Shown piece after piece: positions 35,855 through 49,055 of a stretch of DNA of 64,000 bases. The DNA is from Tupaia tana (taxonomy: Eukaryota; Chordata; Mammalia; Scandentia; Tupaiidae): the NCBI GenBank assembly GCA_026018925.1, contig JAKSZU010000211.1:248001-312000 (forward strand). Direction: 5' to 3'. The first letter of the stretch is position 1. The number at the start of each line of letters is the position of its first letter. The notes beneath the pieces are model-generated. The model did no database searches, was not told where the DNA came from, and worked only from the letters and a program-made list of their open reading frames with translations. The position numbers and the translations under genes were made by a program.

Positions 35855-38053
35855 GAGGAGACAGGAGCAGAAAGAGACAGAGACCTCAGAGACACAGAGA
35901 CAGAGATAGAAGGCCAGAGGGGCTCCCTACCACACTAGCTTTGCTTGCTGGAGACTGAATTATGAGCAGAAAATCATTTTTCCTGAGCCCTGAAATATCT
36001 AGTTCCCAGTATCCATGTGGAAACTTCTCAGAGAATGGCTCAACTCTCCTGCCTGGGAGAAAGGAGCAGAAGGGCTTATTAACAAAACAAAAGATGGAGC
36101 TGAGAGCCAGAGAGAAATTCTACCTTTAAAAATATCGTAAAAAGAAAAATTACCAAAAAAAAATGAGGAGACAGGAGCAGAGAGAGACAGAGACGTCAGA
36201 GACACAGAGACAGAGATAGAAGGCCAGAGGGGCTCCCTACCACACTAGTTTTGCTTGGTGGAGGCTGAATTATGAGTAGAAAATCTTCATTTCTCCTGAG
36301 CCCTGAAATATCTAGTTCCCACTATCCATGTGGAATCTTCTCAGAGAATGGCTCAACTCTCCTGCCTGGGAGAAAGGAGCAGAAGGGCTTATTAACAAAA
36401 CAAAAGATGGAGCTGAGAGCCAGAGAGAAATTCTACCTTTAAAAATATCGTAAAAAGGAAAAATTACCAAAAAGAAAAATGAGGAGACAGGAGCAGAGAG
36501 AGACAGAGACCTCAGAGACACAGAGACAGAGATAGAAGGACAGAGGGGCTCCCTACCACACTAGCTTTGCTTGCTGGAGGCTGAATTATGAGTAGAAAAT
36601 CTTCATTTCTCCTGAGCCCTGAAATATCTAGTTCCCAGTATCCATGTGGAATCTTCTCAGAGAATGGCTCAACTCTCCTGCCTGGGAGAAAGGAGCAGAA
36701 GGGCTTATTAACAAAACAAAAGATGGAACTGAGAGCCAGAGAGAAATTCTACCTTTAAAAAAATGGTAGAAAGGAAAAATTACCAAAAAAAAATGAGGAG
36801 ACAGGAGCAGAGAGAGACAGAGACCTCAGAGACACAGAGAAAGAGACAGAACGCCAGCGGGGCTCCCTACCACACTAGCTTTGCTTGCTGGAGGCTGAAT
36901 TATGAGTAGAAAATCTTCATTTCTCCTGAGCCCTGAAATATCTAGTTCCCAGTATCCATGTGGAACCTTCTCAGAGAATGGCTCAACTCTCCTACGTGAC
37001 AGAAAGGAGCAGAAGGGCTTATTAACAAAACAAAAGATGGAGCTGAGAGCCAGAAAGAAATTCTACTTTTAAAAAAATTGTAAAAAAGAAAAATTACCAA
37101 AAATTAAAATGAGGAGACAGGAGCAGAGAGAGACAGAGACCTCAGAGACACAGAGACAGAGATAGAAGGCCAGAGGGGCTCCCTACCACACTAACTTTGC
37201 TTGCTGCAGGCTGAATTATGAGTAGAAAATATTCATTTCTCCTGAGCCCTGAAATATCTAGTTTCCAGTACCATGTCGAATCTTCTCAGAGAATGGCTCA
37301 ACTCTCCTGGCTGGGAGAAAGGAGCAGAAGGGCTTATTAACAAAACAAAAGATGGAGCTGAGAGCCAGAGAGAAATTCTACCTTTAAAAAAATCGTAAAA
37401 GGAAAAATTACCAAAAAAAGTATGAGGAGACAGGAGCAGGGAGGACAGATACATCAGAGACACAGAGACAGAGATAGAAGGCCAGCGGGGCTCCCTACCA
37501 CACTAGCTTTGCTTGCTGGAGGCTGAATTATGAGTAGAAAATCTTCATTTCTCCTGAGCCCTGAAATATCTAGTTCCCAGTATCCATGTGGAAACTTCTC
37601 AGAGAATGGCTCAACTCTCCTGCCTGGGAGAAAGGAGCAGAAGGGCTTATTAACAAAACAAAAGATGGAGCTGAGAGCCAGAGAGAAATTCTACCTTTAA
37701 AAAAATCGTAAAAAGGAAAAATTACCAAAAAGAAAAATGAGGAGACAGGAGCAGAGAGAGACAGAGACCTCAGAGACACAGAGACAGAGACAGAAGTCCA
37801 GAGGCGCTCCCTACCACACTAGGTTTGTTTGCTGGAGGCTGAATTCTGAGTAGAAAATCTTCATTTCTCCTTAGCCCTAAAATATCTAGTTCCCAGTATC
37901 CAAGTGGAATTTTCTCAGAGAATGGCTCAACTCTCCTGCCTGGGAGAAAGGAGCAGAAGGGCTTATTAACAAAACAAAAGATGGAGCTGAGAGCCAGAGA
38001 GAAATTCTACCTTTAAAAAAATCGTATAAAGGAAAAATTACCAAAAAAAAAAT
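35855..38053 (+). repeat. Block F3: seven monomers ending block F
   Basis: Starts are 35855, 36165, 36481, 36795, 37111, 37424 and 37739. The first two continue the F pattern (ATCATTTTTCCTG, then TAGTTTTGCTTGGTGG). Distinctive marks are CTACGTGACAGAAAGG at 37,003, the shortened CCAGTACCATGTCG at 37,265, GGGAGGACAGATACATCAG at 37,439 and CCAAGTGGAATTTTCTC at 37,901. These all recur about 16,030 bp later. Confidence 0.87.
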
Positions 38054-39626
38054 GAGGAGACAGGAGCAGAGAGAGACAGAGACCTCAGAGACACAGAGAC
38101 AGAGATAGAAGGCCAGAGGGGCTCCCTACCACACTAGCTTTGCTTGCTGGATGCTGAATTATGAGCAGAAAATCTTCATTTCTCCTGAGCCCTGAAATAT
38201 CTAGTTCCCAGTATCCATGTGGAATCTTCTCAGAGAATGGCTCAACTCTCCTGCCTGGGATAAAGGAGCAGAAGGGCTTATTAACAAAACAAAAGATGGA
38301 GCTGAGAGCTAGAGAGAAATTCTACCTTTAAAAATATCGTAAAAAGGAAAAATTACCAATAAAAAATGAGGAGACAGGAGCAGAAAGAGACAGAGATCTT
38401 AGAGACACAGATACAGAGATAGAAGGCCAGAGGGGCTCCCTAACACAATAGCTTTGCTTGCTGGAGGCTGAATTATGAGTAGAAAATCTTCATTTCTCCT
38501 GAGCCGTGAAATATCTAGTTCCCAGTATGCATGTGGAATCTTCTCAGAGAATGGCTCAACTCTCCTGCCTGGGAGAAAGGAGCAGAAGGGCTTATTAACA
38601 AAACAAAAGATGGAGCTGAGAGCCAGAGAGAAATTCTACCTTTAAAAAAATCATAAAAAGGAAAAATTACAAAAAAAAATGAGGAGACTGGAGCAGGGAG
38701 AGACAGAGACCTCAGAGACACAGAGACAGAGATAGAAGGCAAGGGGGGCTCCCTACCACACTAGCTTTGCTTGCTGGAGGCTGAATTATGAGTTGAAAAT
38801 CTTCATTTCTCCTGAGCCCTGAAATATCTAGTTCCCAGTATACATGTGGAACCTTCTCAGAGAATGGCTCAACTCTCCTGCCTGGGAGAAAGGAGCAGAA
38901 GGGCTTATTAACAAAACAAAAGATGGAGCTGAGGGCCAGAGAAAAATTCTACCTTTAAAAAAATCGTAAAATGGAAAAATTACCAAAAAAAAAAATGAGG
39001 AGACAGGAGCAGAGAGAGACAGAGACCTCAGAGACAGAGAGACAGAGATAGAAGGACAGAGGGGCTCCCTACCACACTAGCTTTGCTTGCTGGAGGCTGA
39101 ATTATGAGTAGAAAGTATTCATTTCTCCTGAGCCCTAAAATATCTAGTTCCCAGTATCCAAGTGAAATCTTCTCAGAGAATGGCTCAACTCTCCTGCCTG
39201 GGAGAAAGGAGCAGAAGGGCTTATTAACAAAACAAAAGATGGAGCTGAGAGCCAGAGAGAAATTCTACCTTTAAAAAAATCGTAGAAAGGAGGAATTACC
39301 AAAAAAAAATGAGGAGACAGGAACAGAGAGAGACAGAGACCTCAGAGACACAGAGACAGAGATAGAAGGCCAGAGGGGGACCCTACCACACTAGCTTTGC
39401 TTGCTGGAGGCTGAATTATGAGTAGAAAATCTGCATTTCTCCTGAGCCCTGAAATATCTAGTTCCCAGTATCCATGTGGAATCTTCTCAGAGAATGGCTC
39501 AACTCTCCTGCCTGGGAGAAAGGAGCAGAAGGGCTTATTAACAAAACAAAAGATGGAGCTGAGAGCCAGAGAGAAATTCTACCTTTAAAAAAATCGTCAA
39601 ATGGAAAAAGTACCAAAAAGAAAAAT
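38054..39626 (+). repeat. Five monomers between blocks F and G
   Basis: Starts are 38054, 38368, 38681, 38997 and 39311. The second opens after CCAATAAAAAATGAGG and has AGAGATCTTAG; the similar CCAATAAAAAAATGAGG and AGAGATCTCAG occur at 52,490-52,542. The rest show scattered changes (GGCAAGGGGGG at 38,737, AAAGTATTCATTTC near 39,112). I found no adjacent tandem copy. Confidence 0.8.
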
Positions 39627-41199
39627 GATGAGACAGGAGCAGAGAGAGACAGAGACCTCAGAGACACAGAGACAGAGATAGAAGGCCAGAGGGGCTCCCT
39701 ACCACACTAGCTTTGCTTGCTGGAGGCTGAATTATGAGTAGAAAATCTTCATTTCTCCTGAGCCCTGAAATATCTAGTTCCCAGTATCCATGTGGAATCT
39801 TCTCAGAGAATGGCTCAACTCTCCTGCCTGGGAGAAAGGAGCAGAAGGGCTTATTAACAAAACAAAAGATGGAGCTGAGAGCTAGACCGAAATTCTACCT
39901 TTAAAAAAATCGTAAAAAAGAAACATTACCAAAAAAAATGAGGAGACAGGAGCAGAGAGAGACAGAGACCTCAGCGACACAGAGACAGAGATAGAAGGCC
40001 AGAGGGGCTCCCTACCACACTAGCTTTGCTTGCTGGAGGCTGAATTATGAGTAGAAAATCTTCATTTCTCCTGAGCCCTGAAATATCTAGTTCCCAGTAT
40101 CCATGTGGAATCTTCTCAGAGAATGGCTCAACTCTCCTGCCTGGGAGAAAGGAGCAGAAGGGCTTATTAACAAAACAAAAGATGGAGCTGAGAGCCAGAG
40201 AGATATTCTACCTTTAAAAATATCTTAAAAATAAAAATTAGCAAAAAAAATGAGGAGACAGGAACAGAGAGAGACAGAGAACTCAGAGACACAGAGACAG
40301 AGATAAAAGGCCAGAGGGGCTCCCTACCACACTATCTTTGCTTGCTGGAGACTGAATTTTGAGCAGAAAATCTTCATCTCTCCTGAGCCCTGAAATATCT
40401 AGTTCCCAGTATCCATGTGGAATCTTCTCAGAGAATAGCTCAACTCTCCTGCCTGGGAGAAAGGAGCAGAAGGGCTTATTAACAAAACAAACGATGGAGC
40501 TGAGAGCCAGAGAGAAATTCTACCTTTAAAAAAATCGTATAAAGGAAAAATTACCCAAAAAGAAAATGAGGAGACAGGAGCAGAGATAAACAGAGACCTC
40601 AGAGACACAGAGACAGAGATAGAAGGCAAGAGGGGCTCCCTACCACACTAGCTTTGCTTGCTGGAGGCTGAATTATGAGTAGAAAATCTTCATTTCTCCT
40701 GAGCCCTGAAATATCTAGTTCCCAGTATCCATGTGTAATCTTCTCAGAGAATGGCTCAACTCTCCTGCCTGGGAGAAAGAAGCAGAAGGGCTTATTAACA
40801 AAACAAAAGATGGAGCTGAGAGCTAGATAGAAATTCTACCTTTAAAAAAATCGTAAAAAGGAAAAATTACCAAAAAAATAAGTGAGGAGACAGGAGCAGA
40901 GAGAGACAGAGACCTCAGAGACACAGCGACAGAGATAGAAGGCCAGAGGGGCTCCCGACCACACTAGCTTTGCTTGCTGGAGGCTGAATTATGAGTAGAA
41001 AATCTGCATTTCTCCTGAGCCCTGAAATATCTAGTTCCCAGTATCCATGTGGAATCTTCTCAGAGAATGGCTCAACTCTCCTGCCTGGGAGAAAGGAGCA
41101 GAAGGGCTTATTAACAAAACAAAAGATGGAGCTGAGAGCCAGAGAGAAATTCTACCTTTAAAAAAATCGTCAAATGGAAAAAGTACCAAAAAGAAAAAT
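39627..41199 (+). repeat. Block G1: 5-monomer unit (1,573 bp)
   Basis: Starts are 39627, 39940, 40252, 40568 and 40884. Marks are CGTCAAATGG with AAAGTACC, GCTAGACCGAAATTC, CAGCGACACAG, ATATCTTAAAAATAAAAATTAGC, CTTCATCTCTCC with AATAGCTC, and GATAAACAGAG. The CGTCAAATGG unit recurs at 41200, and units 3-5 recur at +2,516 bp as 42768, 43084 and 43400. Confidence 0.87.
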
Positions 41200-43715
41200 G
41201 ATGAGACAGGAGCAGAGAGAGACAGAGACCTCAGAGACACAGAGACAGAGACAGAAGGCCAGAGGGGCTCCCTACCACACTAGCTTTGCTTGCTGGAGGC
41301 TGAATTATAAGTAGAAAATCTTCATTTCTCCTGAGCCCTGAAATATCTAGTTCCCAGTATCCATGTGGAATCTTCTCAGAGAATGGCTCAACTCTCCTGC
41401 CTCGGAGAAAGGAGCAGAAGGGCTTATTAACAAAACAAAAGATGGAGCTGAGAGCCAGAGAGAAATTCTACCTTTAAAAATTTCTTAAAAAGAAAAATTA
41501 CCAAAAAAAAAATGAGGAGACAGGAGCAGAGAGAGACAGAGAACTCAGAGACACAGAGACAGAGATAGAAGGCCAGAGGGGCTCTCTACCACACTAGCTT
41601 TGCTTGCTGGAGACTGAATTATGAGCAGAAAATCTTCATTTCTCCTGAGCCCTGAAATATATAGTTCCCAGTTTCCATCTGGAATCTTCTCAGAGAATGG
41701 CTCAACTCTCCTGCCTGGGAGAAAGGAGCAGAAGGGCTTATTAACAAAACAAAAGATGGAGCTGAGAGCTAGACCGAAATTCTACATTTAAAAAAATCGT
41801 AAAAAGGAAACATTACCAAAAAAAATGAGGAGACAGGAGCAGAGAGAGACAGAGACCTCAGCGACACAGAGACAGAGATAGAAGGCCAGAGGGGCTCCCT
41901 ACCACACTAGCTTTGCTTGCTGGAGGCTGAATTATGAGTAGAAAATCTTCAGTTCTCCTGAGTCCTGAAATATCTAGTTCCCCGTATCCATGTGGAATCT
42001 TCTCAGAGAATGGCTCAACTCTCCTGCCTGGGAGAAAGGAGCAGAAGGGCTTATTAACAAAACAAAAGATGGAGCTGAGAGCCAGAGGGAAATTCTACCT
42101 TTAAAAAAATCGTAAAAAGGAAAAATTAACAAAAAAAAAATGAGGAGACAGGAGCAGAGAGAGACAGAGACCTCAGAGACACAGAGACAGAGATACAAGG
42201 CCAGAGGTTCTCCCTACCACACTAGCTTTGCTTGCTGGAGGCTGAATTATGAGTAGAAAATCTTCATTTCTCCTGAGCCCTGAAATATCTAGTTCCCAGT
42301 ATCCATGTGGAATCTTCTCAGAGAATGGCTCAACTCTCCTGCCTGGGAGAAGAAGCAGAAGGGCTTATTAACAAAACAAAAGATGGAGCTGAGTGCTAGA
42401 TAGAAATTCTACCTTTAAAAAATCGTAAAAAGGAAAAATTACCAAAAAAATAAATGAGGAGACAGGAGCAGAGAGAGACAGAGACCTCAGAGACACAGCG
42501 ACAGAGATAGAAGGCCAGAGGGGCTCCCGACCACACTAGCTTTGCTTGCTGGAGGCTGAATTATGAGTAGAAAATCTTCATTTCTCCTGAGCCCTGAAAT
42601 ATCTAGTTCCCAGTATCCATGTGGAATCTTCTCAGAGAATGGCTCAACTCTCCTGCCTGGGAGAAAGGAGCAGAAGGGCTTATTAACAAAACAAAAGATG
42701 GAGCTGAGAGCCAGAGAGATATTCTACCTTTAAAAATATCTTAAAAATAAAAATTAGCAAAAAAAATGAGGAGACAGGAACAGAGAGAGACAGAGAACTC
42801 AGAGACACAGAGACAGAGATAAAAGGCCAGAGGGGCTCCCTACCACACTATCTTTGCTTGCTGGAGACTGAATTATGAGCAGAAAATCTTCATCTCTCCT
42901 GAGCCCTGAAATATCTAGTTCCCAGTATCCATGTGGAATCTTCTCAGAGAATAGCTCAACTCTCCTGCCTGGGAGAAAGGAGCAGAAGGGCTTATTAACA
43001 AAACAAACGATGGAGCTGAGAGCCAGAGAGAAATTCTACCTTTAAAAAAATCGTATAAAGGAAAAATTACCCAAAAAGAAAATGAGGAGACAGGAGCAGA
43101 GATAAACAGAGACCTCAGAGACACAGAGACAGAGATAGAAGGCAAGAGGGGCTCCCTACCACACTAGCTTTGCTTGCTGGAGGCTGAATTATGAGTAGAA
43201 AATCTTCATTTCTCCTGAGCCCTGAAATATCTAGTTCCCAGTATCCATGTGTAATCTTCTCAGAGAATGGCTCAACTCTCCTGCCTGGGAGAAAGAAGCA
43301 GAAGGGCTTATTAACAAAACAAAAGATGGAGCTGAGAGCTAGATAGAAATTCTACCTTTAAAAAAATCGTAAAAAGGAAAAATTACCAAAAAAATAAGTG
43401 AGGAGACAGGAGCAGAGAGAGACAGAGACCTCAGAGACACAGCGACAGAGATAGAAGGCCAGAGGGGCTCCCGACCACACTAGCTTTGCTTGCTGGAGGC
43501 TGAATTATGAGCAGAAAATCTTCATTTCTCCTGAGCCCTGAAATATCTAGTTCCCAGTATCCATGTGGAATCTTCTCAGAGAATGGCTCAACTCTCCTGC
43601 CTGGGAGAAAGGAGCAGAAGGGCTTATTAACAAAACTAAAGATGGAGCTGAGAGCCAGAGAGAAATTCTACCTTTAAAAAAATCGTAAAAAGGGAAAATT
43701 ACCAAAAAAACAAAT
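41200..43715 (+). repeat. Block G2: eight monomers, partly repeating G1
   Basis: Starts are 41200, 41514, 41827, 42142, 42456, 42768, 43084 and 43400. The first matches 39627 (+1,573 bp). The last three match 40252, 40568 and 40884 (+2,516 bp, 8 monomers). Units from 41514 to 43084 are counterparts of 54083-55964 at about +12,568 bp. Marks include TTTCTTAAAAAGAAAAATTACC, GCTAGACCG, CTGAGTCCTG and CCAGAGGTTCTCCC. Confidence 0.87.
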
Positions 43716-44344
43716 GAGGAGACAGGAGCAGAGAGAGACAGAGACCTCAGAGACACAGAGACAGAGATAGAAATCCAGAGGGGCTCCCTACCACACTAGC
43801 TTTGCTTGCTGGAGGCTGAATTATGACTAGAAAATCTTCATTTCTCCAGATCCCTGAAATATCTAGTTCCCAGTATCCATGGGGAATCTTCTCAGAGAAT
43901 GGCTCAACTCTCCTGCCTGGGAGAAAGGAGCAGAAGGGCTTATTAACAAAACAAAAGATGGAGCTGAAGGCCAGAGAGAAATTCTACCTTTAAAAAAATC
44001 GTAAAATGGAAAAATTACCAAAAAAAATGAGGAGACAGGAGTAGACCGAGACAGAGACCACAGAGACACAGAGACAGAGATTGAAGGCTAGAGGGGCTCC
44101 CTACCACACTAGCTTTGCTTGCTGGAGGCTGAATTATGAGTAGAAAATCTTCATTTCTCCTGAGCCCTGAAATATCTAGTTCCCAGTATCCATGTGGAAT
44201 CTTCTCAGAGAATGGCTCAACTCTCCTGCATGGGAGAAAGGAGCAGAAGGGCTTATTAACAAAACAAAAGATGGAGCTGAGAGCCAGAGAGAAATTCTAC
44301 CTTTAAAAAAATCGTAAAAAGGAAAAATTACCAAAAAATAAAAT
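43716..44344 (+). repeat. Block H opening: two monomers
   Basis: Starts are 43716 and 44029. Marks are AAGGGAAAATTACC with AAACAAATGAGG before the first, TTCTCCAGATCCCTG and CCATGGGGAATC in its tail, then GAGTAGACCGAGACAG and GATTGAAGGC. They correspond to 60999 and 61313 at +17,283 bp. Confidence 0.86.
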
Positions 44345-45919
44345 TAGGAGACAGGAGCAGAGAGAGACAGAGACCTCAGAGACACAGAGACAGAGATATA
44401 AGGCCAGAGGGGCTACCTACCACACTAGCCTTGCTTTCTGGAGGCTGAATTATGAGTAAAAATCTTCATTTCTCCTGAGCCCTGAAATATCTAGTTCCCA
44501 GTATCCATGTGGAATCTTCTCAGAGAATGGCTCAACTCTCCTGCCTGGGAGAAAGAAGCAGAAGGGCTTATTAAAAAACAAAAGATGGAGCTGAGAGCTA
44601 GAGAGAAATTCTACCTTTAAAAAAAATCGTAAAAAGGAAAAATTACCAAAAAAATAAATGAGGAGACAGGAGCCGAGAGAGACAGAGACCTCAGAGACAC
44701 AGAGACAGAGATAGAAGCCCAGAGGGGCTCCCTACCACAATAGCTTTGCTTGCTGGAGGCTGAATTATGAGTAGAAAATCTTCATTTCTCCTGAGCCCTG
44801 AAATATCTAGTTCCCAGTATCCATGTGGAATCTTCTCAGAGAATGGCTCAACTCTCCTGCTTGGGAGAAAGGAGCAGAAGGCCTTATTAACAAAACAAAA
44901 GATGAAGCTGAGAGCCAGAGAGAAATTCTACCTTTAAAAAAATCATAAAAAGGAAAAATTACCAAAAAAAATAAATGAGGAGACAGGAGCAGAGTGAGAC
45001 AGAGAACTCAGAGACACAGAGACAGAGATAGAAGGCCAGAGGGGCTCCCTTCCACACTAGCTTTGCTTGCTGGAGGCTGAATTATGAGTAGAAAATCTTC
45101 ATTTCTCCTCAGCCCTGAAATATCTAGTTCCCAGTATTCTTGTGGAATCTTATCAGAGAATGGCTCAACTCTGCTGCCTGGGAGAAAGGAGCAGAAGGGC
45201 TTATGAACAAAACAAAAGATGGAGCTGAGAGCCAGAGAGAAATTCTACCTTTAAAAAACCGGAAAAAGTAAAAATTACCAAAAAAAAATGAGGAGACAGG
45301 AGCAGAGAGAGACAGAGACCTGAGAGACACAGAGACAGAGATAGAAGGCCAGAGGGGCTCCCTACCACACTAGCTTTGCTTGCTGGAGGCTGAATTATGA
45401 GTAGAAAATCTTCATTTCTCCTGAGCCCTGAGATATCTAGTTCCCAGTCTCCATGTGGAATCTTCTCAGAGAATGGCTCAACTCTCCTGCCTGGGAGAAA
45501 GGAGCTGAAGGGCTAATTAACAAAACAAAAGATGGAGCTGAGAGCCAGAGAGAAATTCTACCTTTAAAAAAAACGTAAAATGGAAAAATTACCAAAAAAA
45601 TATGAGGAGACAGGAGCAGAGAGAGACAGAGACCTCAGAGACACAGAGACAGAGATAGAAGGCTAGAGGGGCTTCCTACCACACTAGCTTTGCTTGCTGG
45701 AGGCTGAATTATGAGTAGATAATCTTCATTTCTTCTGAGCCCTGAAATATCTAGTTCCCAGTGTCCATATGGAATCTTCTCAGAGAATGGCTCAACTCTC
45801 CTGGCTGGGAGAAAGGAGCAGAAGGGCTTATTAACAAAACAAAAGATGGAGCTGAGAGCCAGAGAGAAATTCTACCTTTAAAAAAATCGTAAAAAGGAAA
45901 AATTACCAAAAAATAAAAT
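44345..45919 (+). repeat. Block H1: 5-monomer unit (1,575 bp)
   Basis: Starts are 44345, 44660, 44977, 45290 and 45604. Marks are the AAATTAGGAG head, GATATAAGGCC, GGGGCTACCTACC, CTAGCCTTGCTTTCTGG, GAGTAAAAATCTTC (one base short), TTATTAAAAAACAAAAG, AGCCGAGAGAG, ACCGGAAAAAGTAAAAATTA and GTAGATAATC with CCCAGTGTCCATATGG. It recurs from 45920 in shortened form. Confidence 0.88.
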
Positions 45920-47179
45920 TAGGAGACAGGAGCAGAGAGAGACAGAGACCTCAGAGACACAGAGACAGAGATATAAGGCCAGAGGGGCTACCTACCACAC
46001 TAGCCTTGCTTTCTGGAGGCTGAATTATGAGTAAAAATCTTCATTTCTCCTGAGCCCTGAAATATCTAGTTCCCAGTATCCATGTGGAATCTTCTCAGAG
46101 AATGGCTCAACTCTCCTGCCTGGGAGAAAGAAGGAGAAGGGCTTATTAAAAAACAAAAGATGGAGCTAAGAGCTAGAGAGAAATTCTACCTTTAAAAAAA
46201 ATCGTAAAAAGGAAAAATTACCAAAAAAATAAATGAGGAGACAGGAGCCGAGAGAGACAGAGCCCTCAGAGACACAGAGACAGAGATAGAAGGCCAGAGG
46301 GGCTCCCTACCACAATAGCTTTGCTTGCTGGAGGCTGAATTATGAGTAGAAAATCTTCATTTCTCCTGAGCCCTGAAATATCTAGTTCCCAGTATCCATG
46401 TGGAATCTTCTCAGAGAATGGCTCAACTCTCCTGCTTGGGAGAAAGGAGCAGAAGGCCTTATTAACAAAACAAAAGATGAAGCTGAGAGCCAGAGAGAAA
46501 TTCTACCTTTAAAAAAATCGTAAAAAGGAAAAATTACCAAAAAAATAAATGAGGAGACAGGAGCAGAGTGAGACAGAGACCTCAGAGACACAGAGACAGA
46601 GATAGAAGGCCAGAGGGGCTCCCTTCCACACTATCTTTGCTTGCTGGAGGCTGAATTATGAGTAGAAAATCTTCATTTCTCCTCAGACCTGAGATATCTA
46701 GTTCCCAGTCTCCATGTGGAATCTTCTCAGAGAATGACTCAACTCTCCTGCCTGGGAGAAAGGAGCAGAAGGGCTAATTAACAAAACAAAAGATGGAGCT
46801 GAGAGCCAGAGAGAAATTCTACCTTTAAAAAAAACGTAAAATGGAAAAATTACCAAAAAAAAAATGAGGAGACAGGAGCAGAGAGAGACAGAGACCTCAG
46901 AGACACAGAGACAGAGATAGAAGGCTAGAGGGGCTTCCTACCACACTAGCTTTGCTTGCTGGAGGCTGAATTATGAGTAGATAATCTTCATTTCTTCTGA
47001 GCCCTGAAATATCTAGTTCCCAGTGTCCATATGGAATCTTCTCAGAGAATGGCTCAACTCTCCTGCCTGGGAGAAAGGAGCAGAAGGGCTTATTAACAAA
47101 ACAAAAGATGGAGCTGAGAGCTAGACCGAAATTCTACCTTTAAAAAAATCGTAAATAAGAAAAATTACCAAAAAAAAAT
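45920..47179 (+). repeat. Block H2: 4-monomer shortened copy of H1
   Basis: Starts are 45920, 46235, 46551 and 46866. The first three match 44345, 44660 and 44977 at about +1,575 bp, and the fourth matches 45604 at about +1,262 bp. The third unit has the head of 44977 but the GAGATATCTAGTTCCCAG and CCAGTCTCC tail of 45290. One monomer was therefore lost by fusing two units in register, inside the stretch 46,600-46,690. Confidence 0.87.
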
Positions 47180-47807
47180 TAGGAGACAGGAGCAGAGAGA
47201 GACAGAGACCTCAGCGACACAGAGACAGAGATAGAAGGCCAGAGGGGCTCCCTACCACACTAGCTTTGCTTTCTGGAGGCTGAATTATGAGTAGAAAATC
47301 TTCAGTTCTCCTGAGTCCTGAAATATCTAGTTCCCAGTATCCATGTGGAATCTTCTCAGAGAATGGCTCAACTCTCCTGCCTGGGAGAAAGGAGCAGAAG
47401 GGTTATTAACAAAACTAAAATGGAGCTGAGAGCCAGAGAGAAATTCTACCTTTAAAAAAATCGTAAAAAGGAATAATTACCAAAAAAAAAATGAGGAGAA
47501 AGGAGCAGAGATAGTCAGAGACCTCAGAGACACAGAGACAGAGATAGAAGGCCAGAGGGGCTCCCTACCACACTAGCTTTGCTTGCTGGAGGCTGAATTA
47601 TGAGTAGAAAATCTTCATTTCTCTTGAGCCCTGAAATATCTAGTTCCCAGTCTCCATGTGGAATCTTCTCAGAGAATGGCTCAACTCTCCTGCCTGGGAG
47701 AAAGGAGCAGAAGGGCTAATTAACAAAACAAAAGATGGAGCTGAGAGCCAGAGAGAAATTCTACCTTTAAAAAAAACGTAAAATGGAAAAATTACCAAAA
47801 AAAAAAT
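47180..47807 (+). repeat. Two monomers between block H and block F'
   Basis: Starts are 47180 and 47493. The first combines an AAATTAGGAG-like head with the CAGCGACACAG and CTGAGTCCTG marks of block G, so it is a mosaic of H- and G-type sequence. The second has GAGATAGTCAGAG and ends with the AAAACGTAAAATGG tail typical of block H. Confidence 0.78.
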
Positions 47808-49055
47808 GAGGAGACAGGAGCAGAGAGAGACAGAGACCTCAGAGACACAGAGACAGAGATAGAAGGCTAGAGGGGCTCCCTGCCACACTAGCTTTGCTTG
47901 CTGGAGGCTGAATTATGAGTAGAAAATCTTCATTTCTCCTGAGCCCTGAAATATCTAGTTCCCAGTATGCATGTGGAATCTTAGAGAATGGCTCAACTCT
48001 CCTGCCTGGGAGAAAGGAGCAGAAGGGCTTATTAACAAAACAGAAGATGGAGCTGAGAGCCAGATAGAAATTCTACCTTTAAAAAAATCGTAAAAAGGAA
48101 AAATTACCAAATTAAAAAATGAGGAGACAGGAGCAGAGAGAGACAGAGACCTCAGGGACACAGAGACAGAGATAGAAGGCCAGAGGGGCTCCCTACCACA
48201 CTAGCTTTGCTTGCTGAATACTGAATTATGAGCAGAAAATCATTTTTCCTGAGCCCCGAAATATCTAGTTCCCAGTATCCATGTGGAATCTTCTCAGAGA
48301 ATGGCTTAACTCTCCTGCCTGGGAGAAAGGAGCAGAAGGACTTATTAACAAAACAAAAGATGGAGCTGAGAGCCAGAGAGAAATTCTACCTTTAAAAATA
48401 TAGTAAAAAGGAAAAATTACCAAAAAAAAATGAGGAGACAGGAGCAGAGAGAGACAGAGACCTCAGAGACACAGAGACAGAGATAGAAGGCCAGAGGGGC
48501 TCCCTACCACACTAGTTTTGCTTGGTGGAGGCTGAATTATGAGTAGAAAATCTTCATTTCTCCTGAGCCCTGAAATATCTAGTTCCCACTATCCATGTGG
48601 AATCTTCTCAGAGAATGGCTCAACTCTCCTGCCTGGGAGAAAGGAGCAGAAGGGCTTATTAACAAAACAAAAGATGGAGCTGAGAGCCAGAGAGAAATTC
48701 TACCTTTAAAAAATCATAAGAAGGAAAAATTACCAAAAAAATATGAGGAGACAGGAGCAGAGAGAGACAGAGACCTCAGAGGCACAGAGACAGAGATAGA
48801 AGGCCAGAGGGGCTCCGTACCACACTAGCTTTGCTTGCTGGAGACTGAATTATGAGCAGAAAATAATTTTTTCTGAGCCCTGAAATATCTAGTTCCCAGT
48901 ATGCATGTGGAATCTTCTCAGAGAATGGCTCAACTCTCCTGCCTGGGAGAAAGGAGCAGAAGGGCTTATTAACAAAAAAAAAAGATGTAGCTGAGAGCCA
49001 GAGAGAAATTCTACCTTTGAAAAAATTGTAAAAAGGAAAAATTACCAAAAAAAAT
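47808..49055 (+). repeat. Block F' lead-in: four monomers
   Basis: Starts are 47808, 48121, 48432 and 48745. The first has an H-type head (GGCTAGAGGGG) and an F-type tail (ATGCATGTGGAATCTTAGAG). The next three follow the F order: ATCATTTTTCCTG, then TAGTTTTGCTTGGTGG with CCCACTATCC, then the ATAATTTTTTCTG variant. The H-to-F' join lies inside the first unit, about 47,870-47,965. Confidence 0.83.
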
